Origin: Takakia lepidozioides
Lineage: Eukaryota > Streptophyta > Takakiopsida > Takakiales > Takakiaceae
Direction of reading: 5' to 3'
Length of the DNA stretch: 64,000 bases
NCBI GenBank assembly: GCA_030704615.1
Contig: CM060732.1
Location: 41,957,053 to 42,021,052, forward strand
Shown here: one piece after another, positions 43,852-57,300 of the stretch
Numbering within the stretch: position 1 is the first letter of the stretch
Layout of the letters: every line of letters starts with the position of its first letter
Notes under the pieces: generated by a model
The model's input: the letters and a program-made list of their open reading frames with translations, nothing else
The model's database searches: none
Told to the model about the DNA's origin: nothing
Position numbers and translations under genes: made by a program

Positions 43852-46800
43852 TTAAATGAACAGTGATTCACCCCATCCCCATCGTTCTTGTACATAATCC
43901 TATTAGTAAAAAAGTTGTTCAAACATGTTGTGAATGAAGTTACTTAGTCAAATCAATTTCCATTTCAGAAAATTAGTCATTCAATTATTTTACATGGTTG
44001 TTATTATTGAGCACAGTCCCAGAAAATTGCCCATGCGATATTCAAACGGAGCCAATATAGTTTGCATCCACCCTCGGGGAATGGTTATGGGATCTTGGGG
44101 CATGAAATTTTTGCTCACCGACAAATAGATTGTATGCACAGACGTAGGGTTGTCATGGACAAACAAACATACATTGTATAGCTTTGCATTTTGTAGCAGT
44201 TAGAAAAGGCAAATGGTTGGGAAATGCATAGGCGCTTGGTGGGCATATTTTGGGTTATAAGACACGGGATCAATCGCGCAATAGGGTTCCACAATGTTAC
44301 CCTTCAAAAAGTGGCCAGACTAGCTACCACTGCAGACACTATTAATTCCCTGAGTTAGCTCTCATTGTAAATTTCATGATTTCCTTCATCTCAGCTGTAA
44401 TGTCACGCATCTCACTGTGGTAAACTCCCTTTTATGTCATAGTTACTTGCTTTGATGCGCACGTCTAACTCCTAAACTAGCCGCCGGGCCAACTCGGAAC
44501 TTCGGCTGCTCATTGTGACATAACAGTCCCTCTTGCTCCCCCACACAACCCTCGACCACTCGAGCTGAGTGGAAATTCCCTTTGGTTGTAGGCAGTCCAG
44601 AATAGCTCCTTACACTTTGGTCGCTTTCCGGCTCGCTTGCTTGCTCATTAGCTTTTGGTCGCTGAACGGGCTTGCAACGTTCTCGGGATTACACTCCCTA
44701 CATATACTTCTGTTCTAGTGAGATAGCAATAACGATCCGGGGCTATTTTAAGAAATATATGCCATTAGTTCGGCTATAACTTTTGTTCGAATTATTTTTC
44801 TATAATGAAGCTTGATCTAACCATTGAATTTTGAGATTGAGAAATTTTACTTAACCATTCTTGTCAAAACCTCACATTTAGAGTATTGAGGATTTACTCA
44901 AATCTCAAGTGAGGTAGAAACGTTTGAATCGGAGGAGACGACATTTTATTATATTTTTTCTATTTCGCCTCTGCAGTTATCGGTTTGTACTTCTACCATA
45001 TCTGGGAAGCAGCTTCCGTCGATGAATGGTTATATAATGGTGGACTGTCCGCGGGGGTTTCACAAAACAGCCCATATCTTTTCTGGTGCACGACCACGGT
45101 GACCCTTAACTCTCTGTGATGAGTCGCGCTGAGTCTTGGCCCTCACACCACGGCCCCAATGGACCGCGGTGAGCCCCAAAACTCCCCGCGACTCCCACCA
45201 CAAGGCCTCATCCCCGCGGTGAGTCCTATGCCACCCCCACTACGACTCCTATGCTACGACCACCTCACGTGGAGCCCCCAATGCAACCTAGCTTGCGGGG
45301 CTCCACCCAGTGAGCACCTCCGCCCTCTTGAGTGTCGAATGGTGCTTCAGGCCCCTATTCCTACTGCTGCCGCCCCCACTACAGGACAGCCCTTTTCGGC
45401 TCGACCCCATGCCCTAAAGGCAAGGGGCTACGATAGCCGCTGTCCCCACCAAGGGGACAGCCCCTCTTGTGTCCCGACCCCTGCCTTAAGGCAAAAGGCC
45501 ATGACATGTAAATTGAGTTGCAACTGTCTAGATTTTTCGATCATGCATTGCCAATCTACTCATTCTATACCTATATGTAACACTAGAGGAATTTTTATTC
45601 CGCTAAAATATTGGAGCACCCCTTTGAGGCATATGCTATTTTCATGGAAGTTGGCTGACAAGGCCAATTTTAACCCCCTCCGTTCATATACAACACAACG
45701 AAGTCATCCCAAATTTTCCATGTTTGGGTTTGAAAAAATTTGGTACAGCATAGGCTTGTAGGTACCACAGATGTAGAATATGAAAAATCCACACCTTCCA
45801 CAAAATGCTTGGTCAACTTAGAGAGTTTTTTACGAGGCAAGCTCCAAAATCCTCCCAGGATTTTTGTTATAATTTGGCATTTCAACGGTCAAAATAGCCT
45901 ACGTGGACCTGTTAATGTGACACCTGTTATATAGCAGCTTTTCTAACCCTGCCACCTCGTTATTTCTCGCCACATGGGCGCTAGGTAGAATTTACATGTG
46001 GTTTGTGGCGATTATTGAAAAGTGGAAAAGAAAACAACACTGCAAAAATATAACATATAGATAATGAAAGAGGTAGACTGTAGTAGTCTACTAGTAGTTA
46101 CAAATGGGTAGACAAACATGACGTCGACTAAAGTCAGACGTACAGTAAGAGCCAGGTATGGGCCCCTTCCCGTTGCAAGTACCACCACACTAGACAAGTT
46201 AAAGTCATATATTGGCTGCAATATAAATATGGTCAGTCCATCATGTAGTACAAACACAAGAATCTCACTTTGCAGCTTGTCTCTCTCTCTTAGATGCAAG
46301 TTCGTAGGCATATGTATAATCGATGCAAATCACATATCTTATAACTGATTGTGGGTCCTATTTAGGCCCAGACGCTGCATGTAAAGCAGCCCCCAATAAT
46401 CAGAATCAGAACTATAGTCTGTGCTTCCCTTGAAGGATCCATGTCAGTCAGTTTCCTTTCACCCGTGGCGATGGTGGCAGCAATCAATGGTGGCCGAGCC
46501 AGTGACTTATTGTTTGCCTCTTTATGGTCCAGCCGATTGGGCAGGTTTGACTATCCTAGGTGTAAATGCTTAACTCAGGCTTCTTTTTGTCCTTGAAAAA
46601 GGCGCCGAATTTCCAGTCGACTAGCCATTTGGAAGCCCAGAATCTGGCACGTGATCAAACCACACCCAGCACTGAAATTAGCAGGAATTTCGATGCACGA
46701 CAAGGAGCTAATGTTACTCGACCCTCCTCCTATTTAGACCTTGTGGCCCCAGGGCCAATACACTGCAGGAATCCAAGGGCCCCTCCCCGTTCCTGAGAAA

Positions 46801-48390
46801 GGCAAGTATCTCTGGAATTTGGTGGGTACATGTCAATTGATTGTGCTGGTCAGTGCTTTCATTCCTTATCTCCAAATGTTCCTGGATATAAGTTTAACTC
46901 TTTCTATTACTTATTTTACTCCCTGGGACAAATTTTTAGAGAGGGCAGAAGGAAGTGAGGAGTACGGCTTCATCAGATCAATCAGTTCTGCAAGTGCATG
47001 GCAAGGGTCCAGCCTGCCATGGCGGTTCTATGAATGCTCTACTCATAACCACTCCAACAGACTTCAAAATCATATCCATGTCACATGTGTAGATGTGGTC
47101 AAAAAGTATTCACTTACATGCTTCAATCTCCATCATTAATCTGCACATTTATAGTCAAAATAATGGATGTGTCAATTACCTTTTGTCGAGGCTGGAGTTC
47201 GCAAGCAGAGCAGGCAACACCACGAGCCTGTGCAGTTGTGCCGATGAGTTCCTCTTGGTCATGACGTCATGACAGTGCCCACTGCCAACAGGTTCGACAA
47301 CATAAAAGATTGTATTCAACGCAACATGTGAAGATTGAGAGGGGGAGGTATCAAACCTAGCATAGGCCCCTAATAATTGATATAAATGGGACGGGCCCAG
47401 ACTCCAGTTAACAATCTAACGCTTGTGGGTAGGAAGATACGGTAGTTGTTATTGGTTCTTGCACACTGTAGATCCTTGCATCACAGGGATATTGATCTAC
47501 TGTAATAGGAGTGACTTCAGGAGAAGGAAGGTGCTCTACTAGAACTATTTAAGTGTACCGCTACAAGAGAAACAATCCTGAGCATGGATTGTGATTTTAG
47601 GTCTAGCTTTGATTGCACAAGGTGCTAATGCAAGAGGGAAATTTCCAACAGTGATGGAAGGGGTACTATTCCAGGTATCACTGCATTCAGGTAGCAGTTA
47701 GGGACCCATGTAGGAGGTGGAGCTGGATCTCAGCATTAGAGGCTCTGCTTCCCTGGGAAGCTTTGGTCCCATATAGAAAGGAGGTATTCAGCACTACATC
47801 CTGCACCAACTTTGCATAACTTAGGTGTAGAGATGGGGAGCTGTTGGATAACAGCTTTGCAGTAAATAATCCATATCAAACTTTCAATGCTTGCAGATTC
47901 ACACACCATAGATGTGATTGACCTCGCATATCATACCAGAGCAAGTGGTAGAAACATTTCGGCAGAGGGGACATGTAAGATTTCAGCAACCTGCACTACA
48001 GCTTGTGAAGCTCCTGCAAAGGCTTTTTGTCCGACCAAAACATTCACATAGCATGCCATCCAACCTTGGAGAAATTGTGACATCCGACCAGTTGTGCAAA
48101 ACACTCATGGGCAACCCATTGACTGGTGCAAAGTGCAATGCGGTTAAACAATGGGATGGGAATACACCTTCGAACCCCAAAACTTCAGGGGATCAAAAGG
48201 AGCCTTCCCATCCGTGACATACGCAAATACCCACTTACTTGCGTAACCCTTTAGATTCTTAACTGTATCCAGAGACAGAGAGACCGATGCTGTAAACTTT
48301 CACACCTCGATTTGAACCAAGGAAAGAATGATGTGACTGAACTTATCACTACAGAAAGATAGTCTTTTGGGTCCTTCATGTGTTGCAAGG
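43852..48390. other. Intergenic region between the hAT element and MED13
   Basis: No gene recognised. A C-rich 200-codon plus-strand frame at 45159-45761 is biased by a local CCCC/GGCC-rich composition and crosses into AT-rich DNA without codon preference. A small proline-free 99-codon frame at 47918-48217 has no known domain. The right end should include the MED13 3' untranslated region. Confidence 0.5.
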
Positions 48391-51300
48391 TCAAACCGGC
48401 ACAAGGGGTCTAAGCAGCCCCGTCTCAGCATCCAGGTAACCAAGCAGCCGTTGCAAACGCTGTGCAACCTCACAATGGAAAGGAAGGGGAGAACGGCGAT
48501 GCGTGTAAGTCAGGCCGACAGTAAGCCAAGACAGAGCATGAATCTCCGAAGCCACTACTTGCAACACTCTGTGGGCTTCCAAGGCCTGCTCTTTGCATTC
48601 TCCTACTGGTGATTTCAGAGATTTGGAGTTTCCAGACACTTCAAACCGTGCTCCATGGCTCAGTTCAGAGGGACTAATGAGTCTCGGAGATCCATTATAG
48701 TGGGCTATCAAACCAACGCTGACAGTTGACGGCCACTCCTCCTTCACATTTCTCTGTCCAAACCCACTCATGACCTGTGGTGTCGCACCTGAAACGATAA
48801 AGGCTGAGGCGACTGGGCTTGCTGGTCCACTGCCTTGGATGCTTTGTGCCAGGCCAGGGGATTCCCGATTGAGGGAAGCTAATAGTTGCGGAGCCAATGG
48901 TGGCATTCTCTGTGATGGTACCACAAGATAAGTTGTGCCCATAGATCCCACTGTTCTGATTGTACCAACCCCAGTCCCCATGGACGTACTTGAGCTTAAG
49001 CTCCCTGCCGTGGAGCCTACTGGCCACAAAGATGCCGAAAAGGCTCCTTGAGATACACCTGCTAATCATCAGGTCAGCCTTAATCATTAAAGAGGCAAAG
49101 GGGGAAGGAAAGTCCCAGCACTGGAACACACTGACGTCCAAGCTTACAAGGCTTTTTGTGCCTACTTGAGTAGTGAGAGAGCAATGGGAGAAAAGGCCAC
49201 ACCTTCATTTCTATACCCAGAAAGACACATCCTTTCCATCCTTTCTTAGATCTTTCCCTCAAAAAAAGCACTCGAAAGCCTACAAAACAGGAAGGGCCTA
49301 AGGCTCACCTGGAATTTTTCTCTAAGCGCTGCACTTACCAGAAAACAAATGACGCAAGCATCACACATTAACAGACAAACGTCCAGAAGTAAAAGGAAGT
49401 TTATAAATCCCCTGGAATAACAATGAGCCATAAGAATGAGAGAGAGATGTGGCTGACCTGAAACTGTGCCATCAGATGCGCAAACAATCTGGAGGCTATG
49501 TTCAACACGCACTGAGACGAGGCTTATGCCTTGCACCCACTGGAAAGCACCCTTGGGGGGCTCTGTGGGTGCCGACTTGCTGGTCGTCTGACCTTGCCGT
49601 CTGCCCAGACTTGAGCTCAAATCCAACCCGCCCTTGCTGTAGTTTGAAACCTTGTTACGTGCACCATATGCAGAAGGGTTAGGTGATGCTGGTCCACTTC
49701 CAGCAAGGCCCAGGGCTCTGTCAGACAGCAATCCCATATCGGAGTTGCTCCCTGTGCCCCCTTGAATCGCTCCAGAATCCGGTTGCAAATGACGAATCTG
49801 CACAGGCCACTTCCGTGCCTCCTCACCCCCTGCAGTCATGATGACACGATGCCATTCTGCAAATAATAATGCCGCAGACCATGAGTATGTCGTATAAAAA
49901 TAGAGCTACCCATCATTATGTTGTATCCTGGTCACAGAGAGAAAGAACTAATTTAATTTTTAACTGTCTGGCTATGATTGAAAATTCTGGTTGACTGTTT
50001 GATCAGGGTGCTTTCTCCCTTTACTCGCAAAAAGAATAAAGAGAGGGGAAAATGATGTAAAAGAAGAACAAAAACTCTATACCATCCACAGGGGGTCCTG
50101 AAAGCCAATGGACAAAGCTACGCAACAAAGAATGACAAAACGAACGGTAGAGCTACAGAAACGAAGTATCTGTCCACATTTTCAAGGAGCTGATTAACGA
50201 AAACGTTGAAGAGCAGTGGGGCGACAAGCTTGAGCTACACCTGTCAGTGTCAAAGAAATTAGACTTCTGGACATCTTTGACATTGATCATAACATAACTT
50301 TGATGTTCGCATACAGGTTGTGCACCATCCTCCACCCCAGAAGGCCAGACAAAATAACAGAGAGAGAAAGGAAATCCGCTCCTATAACGTAGCAAAGAAG
50401 CAAAGCACTTGTGGGCTGACCGTTTAGCATGGTCAAATTGTTAAATGGACTTCTGGCCCACTATATGTGGCAAGATCAAGTTTTTGTTCTATACCTTCAT
50501 CCACGTATATACACTATTGCGGTGTCAGACATTGTGCACCAAGATGATATAGGCCACATACACTTACCTTGGCACTCTTTTTCGAAGAAACTGCCAAGAC
50601 GGGCGATGATGATACCACGAGGTTTGCTGCTACCGGCATCCACTGCCATAGCCAGCAACTGTAGACCCTGCTGCAGGACTTGGCTGAACAGCCCCTGAAG
50701 CCCGCCTTCTTTCCGGGCATCAATCCCAGCCATTGGGAAAACTTGTGTATCAAGGAGCTCCCCCCGAGCATCAGTCCAGACTGAAACCATCCAATGCCAA
50801 TTTTCTGTCCAAGCATAACAACAGTGAAGGTCCGCCGCTTGTTGGCAACCGGTGCTAGCATCACCATCTGAACCTTCACCCATTGCATTCGGCCCGAAGT
50901 CTTGCCCCTGTGTACTTGCTGAGGCTTCTTCCCCAAGTGATCTTGTGGCATCCCTCCCATCCATCCAAGCTGGGGTCAACCCAATGCCAACATCAGGGGA
51001 TCCAGCCTCTGCCAGGATAAAGGCTGGCTCGTAGAGATACCTTACAGTGTCATGGGTTGCATCACCAGTGGAGGTACCTGGAAACATTAGTTTTTGTATT
51101 AGTTTCTGCTTCAGTCAGACTGGATCAGAAGGAGCCCTCAATCAACATGGAAAATATTGGCTCAACACAACTCACACAGCACAACTACAAACCCTCCAAC
51201 CCTACAAACCAATTCGAAATAGAAATGAAGGTGATGGCTGAATAATATATCTAGGGTAATCTGTGCAACACTTTTAGGGTCATGCATTAGTTATGACCAG

Positions 51301-54300
51301 TTGTGACAGCTTCTGGGAACTTTAAAGTCCCAACAACCTGAAGATAACTCTAAACTGATACAAGAATATTGTGTACACATGGAGAAGGAAAAACAACTGC
51401 AAACTCACAGCTGTCTACCAAACTGTAAGAGCATAGAACCAAAATAGAGATGTAGAAAAGAAAACCTGCATCAGATTCTGCAACTCGTGTGGATGACTTC
51501 CACCCACTCTCCCAAGGGTTGCGAAGACTTGTGGACTCTAAAGTTCCTCCACTGCTACCACTATTCCGTCCAGTGGTACAGTCCTTCCAAAGTCCGGGCA
51601 GAGATGTGTTAGTTTGCAATGCTGGGGCAACGGCACCTCCTGTCTTAGGACGTGCCACAGAAGTGGCAGACACGACTTGATGTGAACTTTCAGTCATGGG
51701 AACACGGCGTGGAATTCGACGTGCCTTGTTGTACACTCCCAAAGCAACCTCCTTGAGCATATCAAGTGCTGGTGCTGATTGGCCACTTGCCTTGAACACT
51801 GTTTCTGCAGTGATCACTTGGAGGGCTAATCGAGGAACTGAGAACCCCACAATACTTGAGACAGAATCTTCCACAGCTGACGCTGTTGCAGACCGTTGAT
51901 TCCTGTCCAAGGCTGCGCTTGCTGAACCCAGGCTCTGACAGGCATCGATCATTGTTTGTAATACCCCTGAAGGCTCAGAGACAGGGCAGACCAAATAAAC
52001 AACCTGCAGTGCTTATTATGTCAGACATTTAATTTCACAATTTGGTTGATATTTGAGAAAAAAAATGCAATTACAAAGCCTCCCACTAACACTGAAATAG
52101 AAGTCTGCAAGAAGAAATGACAAAATGATGGTCCCTTCTTGACATGTAGAAATATAGTGGAAGACAAAAGGAATAAAGAATCTTAACAGTAAACAGTGAG
52201 AGAATACCACAGGCATATCTAACTTGCTAAGAGAGGAGAGAGAGAATGAGATGCAATAAATGGACGGCTCCCTGTCAATGTTGGCTTTGAAGTACCCTTA
52301 AGAGCACCATACAAGCAGGATACTAACCCTCCGGGGAGGGGGATTGTGGGTCTGCATTCCAGAAGGGTGATATAGACCAGTACCAGAGAGGAAGAAAAAA
52401 AGAAGAAATAAATTCACAAGAAATTCAAGACCAAACTACAGATAACAACAAGAACAGCTTATTTGATCCATGGACACAGTAGAACCAGTGACACGAGAGA
52501 AATTATTTATGAGTCCATACTGGACCAAAAAAGGAGAGGGTGAGATAGGGGAAGAACAAGAAGAACAGAGGAAAGAGAAAAAGAAACTTTATAGCATCCA
52601 GAGGGCCTCAAGGGCCCGTGGGACAAAGTAGAGCAACAAGAACCACATCAAGAGACAGTTAGAGAGACACACCGCACAAGGGCCTTGTTCAGGATCCCGT
52701 TGAGTGGTGGAGGATGCTGCAGAAATAGGTAGACCCTTGCACACTTTCCGTAAGGCCTTCCGGAAGTCGGACATATTCCAGCCCGTGCCCATGCTTGTCA
52801 GGTAGTTACTTGCTAAGCTAAGGGATGATGTCATGGAGTGGGCCTCTAAAGGCGGACGCGGCATGGCTCCAGGAACATCCACTAGAATAAAACCAGGTGG
52901 CGCCTGCTTACTTGAGCTTGGAACAGACTCTGGCTGGCCAGCCGCCGTCCCCGCTGGTATGTGGGATCCCAGTCGGCATGCTTCATAAACTGTCACAGAT
53001 ACAAACCCAATCTCACAGCAAACTACTTATACAACTGAAGAGACACCTGTCTGGCAAGATACTTAGGATGTCAAAGCAGGTATTTCCAAGCAATGATGTA
53101 CACTTGGAACAGCTGTCCTGTCTATCTCTCTGGATCTGAGGTTCTTCATTGGTCTACTTGTTTCCCTTGGCCCTTTGGCCTGACAATGTGACAATCTTTC
53201 AGTTTGTTGGGGCCCCCACTTTTCTGTTTGGTTTTCTCTTTCCTTTTCCCAGTATAAAGTTACTTTGGACAAAGAGCATCATCCACCCCGTCTTCAAGAG
53301 CGGTGACAGGCTTGCACCGACCAACTATCGCCCAATTCTGGTATCTTCATTACTGGCTAAACTGTTTGGGGCAGTAGTGGCCATGGAACTGGATGATTGG
53401 GCTGAATCCTCTAACATGCGGCTATTGGGCAAGCAGGTTTCTGTCACAACCGATCCACTTGACCACATTTTCACTCTTCAGACTATATTAGAACGTGCAA
53501 GCTATGACAAAAAAATGGTGTATGTTTGCTTCGTAGACTTTCAAAAGGCTTTTGTTTCGGTTCCTCGAGACCTTTTCCAATGGCTCCATAGGATGGGAGT
53601 CCCTCGAGACATCATATATGCCGTCTTATCCATGTATGAGATTGTCATTGGCATGATCAACGTCGCGGGGGAATTCTCAGCAGAGGTGCATAGCAACATT
53701 GGGGTCAAAAAGGGCTGCCCCCTCTCACGTACCCTTTTTGGGATCTATGTTGAGGCTTTGGAGGGTTACATCTCAAAAAACCATGGAGTTGGGGTGCCAT
53801 TGGATGGGGGACCAACGCAATCAGCACTCTCTATGCTGATGATGTTGCCCTCTTGGCACAATCTCCTGTCTTCCTACAACGCCATCTTTGCGTCTTGGAA
53901 GAGTTCTCCAAAGACTATGGGTTGCAGGTCAATCTTAGCAAAACTAAGATCATGGTTTTCAATGGCCAGGCGGACCGCAGGTTCGTCTTCAACCAACAGG
54001 AGATTGAGATGGTCAAATCATACCAATGCCTGGGTCTGGTTATCCACTCTCCCAAATTCCAGTTTGCATCAACTGCCCTGGACAGATTGATAAAGGGCAA
54101 GGCTGCCTCCATCCGCCTTCAGGCAAAATGCAAACAGATACATCTGCGCCACCCCCCAACCCAAAAGTGGCTATTTGACAGCGTTGTCACCCTGGCTGCC
54201 ACTTATGGTTGTGAGTTCAGGGCACCTGGTGGGAAAAAAATCTGGAACCGTTGCAGTCAAAAGATGCCAAGCATTTCTGATCCTCATAATGGAAGACTTC

Positions 54301-57300
54301 AGTGAGAGATTGAGTCCCCACCTAAGCCAATGTTAGTAAATGCGCAGTGGTGGCTTTCATTGATTGTGGGGGGGGAAGGAGGTGGGGATCTCAAATGGAC
54401 TTGGGGGAGTCAAAAGATCCCTGTGCTCCCTTCCTACACATATACTGGCGTTGAGTGTTCCTCGAGTTGCAGCTGGGATGCGCGTATACAGAAAATGATT
54501 CAAACAGCTACACCAAAGCTTGAGCCTCACTAACTTTTTCCACTGCAGAGGGATTAATACTGAAGTTAAAAGGACCATGCTTTGCAATGTGACTGGGCCT
54601 GCCTTGGAGTACGCATCTGCTGTGTGGGTCCATAACTCCAACCATGCTAAATCTCTAGAATTATTTAGGTTGCGGTGCTCAAAGAGGGCATGTCAGCATG
54701 CTCTAGAACAGCTAACGTGACTGTTCTGGTCGAATATGGCATACCTCCCTTAAGCTCTCAATGTGATGAGTTGTAGGTCAAATGGTGGGGTCAGTTGAAT
54801 CACATGTCCAATATTAGATACCCTAAGATGATCAACTATATTAGCCCAGAGGAACTGACTCTCCTAGATGAAGCTGACCTGAAGGTTGAAGCATCTAATG
54901 CCATGTTGATTGCCTGAAGACTGTCCGATGAAAATGAAATTAGCCTGAACTTGTTTCCAGTCTGTGACATGGGCGAGGACCTTAAGGATGAAATTTAAAC
55001 TCAGGCCGGGAAGCCTACATTCAAAAAAGAAACAGATGCAGAGAGGAAGAGGAGACTGTAATTGCCCGATGTGTGGGCAGCCTGAAGACAATATCCATTT
55101 TATGATACATTGTCCGGGATATTTTCACCAGAGAGTGACACATCAAGAACATTGTCCCTGCACCTCTGGTGAGCCTAAAGCCCTGGCCCTGTTGGGGTCT
55201 AATTGCTGGGCAGCTCACACACACAGCAAGTTGATGCCTGTGAGAAGGGCTTTCTAGAGGACATCTTGACAACCTGAACTAATTGTCTTTATAATGGTAA
55301 GTCACACTACCAGAGGGAGCCCCTCACAAAGGTAGTATCTGTTCCCTTTTGTTCAGCCTGCATAGGGTCTATGGCCATCTTATGAGTACATTCTCTCTCT
55401 CTCTCTCTCTGTGCAATTGCCCGTTGTGTGGGCAATCTGAAGACAGTATTCATTTTCTGATACACAGTCCGGGGTTCTCTCACCAAAGAGACGCTCTCTT
55501 CAAATCTATTAAGGGTATTGTGCCTGTACCCCTGTTTACCAACTTTGAAAGTCTCGAGGCTGACCCAAAAGCCCAGGCCCTCCTGAGGCCTAGTTTTTGG
55601 GCAAATCACACACAGCAGATTGATGCTTGTGTGAAGGGATTTCTAGAGGATATCTGGAAAACCCGGATTAATTCTATATATGGAGGTAAGTCTTACTACC
55701 AACGTCAGCCCCTGACAGAGGTAGGTTCTGTCCCTTTTGTTCCCGCTCAAACTGGGCGCAGGGTCAATGGCCACAAGGCTACGGCAAACAACGTCTTATG
55801 AGTACAATCTCTCTTTCTCTCGTACTACGAGCCCCTGACAGAGGGAGGTTCTGTCCCTTTGGTTTCCGCTCAAACTGGGCGCGGGGTCAATGGCCACAAG
55901 GCTACGGCAAACAACGTCTTATGAGTACATTCTCTTTCTCTCGTACTTCCCTGAACTTGTTTCCAGTCTGTGACATTGGAGAGGCCATCATGGATGACCT
56001 CAAGGGTATACCCACCCTCGGCACTAGACTGAAATTTAAACTCAGGGCGGGAAGCCTACCTTTGAACAGCAAACAGATGCAGAGAGGAAAGAGGGATTGC
56101 AATTGCCCGTAGTGAAGGCAACATTATCCTGAGTACTCTCAGGAGAGAGACGCCCTCTTTAAATCCATCAAGGGAATTGTGCAAGAGCCTCTGTTTACCG
56201 ACTTTGAAAGACTCAAGGCTGAGCCAAAAGCCCAGGCCCTTTTGGGGCCTAGTTATTGGGCTAACCACACAGAGCAGATTGATGCTTGTGTAAAGGGATT
56301 TCTAGAGGATATCCGGAAAACTCGGATTAATAGTCTGTTCCAAGATAAGTCATACTACCCGCATGAGCCCCTGACGAAGGGGTTTTCTGTCCCTTTGTGT
56401 TCTGCTCAAACTGAGGGCGGGGTCAATGGCCACAAGGCTACGGCAAACAACGTCTTATGAGTACATTCTCTCTCTCCCGTCAAGTCGCTTTGCATGATGC
56501 CATGAACGGGAGTGTGCCAATGTGTTGATTGACAGAACTGATATTGGTACCTCTGACCACTTCCTGGTTTGGACTGAGATCAAGGTGTTTCCCCAACTTT
56601 AAGTTCTGTGAAACGTTCAATTCGGAAGTGGCGCATAGAAAAATTCCAAAATGAAGAGGTCAAGGCTGAGTATGTCCAGGCCTTGCAAGAGGCTCTCCAT
56701 CACTTGTCCATTCACTCCAAGATCTTCAGTCTCGCTCTGGCAATGCAAGAAATGGAGTCGAAAGAGCAGTGATTCTTGGGACAGTTTCGTCTCCTCTGTG
56801 GCTGACAAGATCATTGGGAGGAAACCAATTGTCTGCGGTAGAGCTGTTAATTGGCAGACCAATGAGATCAAACACAAGATAGACGAGAGACGAGTCCTCT
56901 ATAAAGAGTGCTGCAATTTGAAAGCCAACAAAGAGATGTCGGCTAGGTACTACCAGACCCACAAAGATATCCATCAGCATGTAAGGTCTCAGAAGAAATT
57001 ATATTAGGGCAAGTTATAAGTGAAATAAAGTCAAACCACTATGGTGGTAATGACAAGAGATTCTGGTTAGCCCTTCAACGTCTGTGCAAGCTGAAAATTT
57101 GTCAGCAAGTGCAAGCACTGAGGACTACTAACGGTGCAGTGTGGTTGACATTGTCAAAACCTTTGAAACCCACTACAGTATCTTTGGCAGAAATTCTAGG
57201 TCTAACAGTGAGGGATCTTCTGAAGAATGGAACTGTTCCTATGATTCAAGACAGCCCTTATGAACTGGAGTATATTTCAAAGGGTTATAAGGCTCCCATT

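Noticed and set aside
45159-45761. 200-codon plus-strand frame with many Pro and Cys
   Set aside because: The first half reflects local C-rich composition and the second half is AT-rich without codon preference; no domain and no splice context.
44390-46000. Possible LTR retrotransposon, suggested by a TGTCACG start and C-rich DNA
   Set aside because: No matching second LTR, primer-binding site or gag/pol homology could be found in the window.
47918-48217. 99-codon plus-strand frame downstream of MED13
   Set aside because: No domain recognised; it is antisense to the probable MED13 3' untranslated region.
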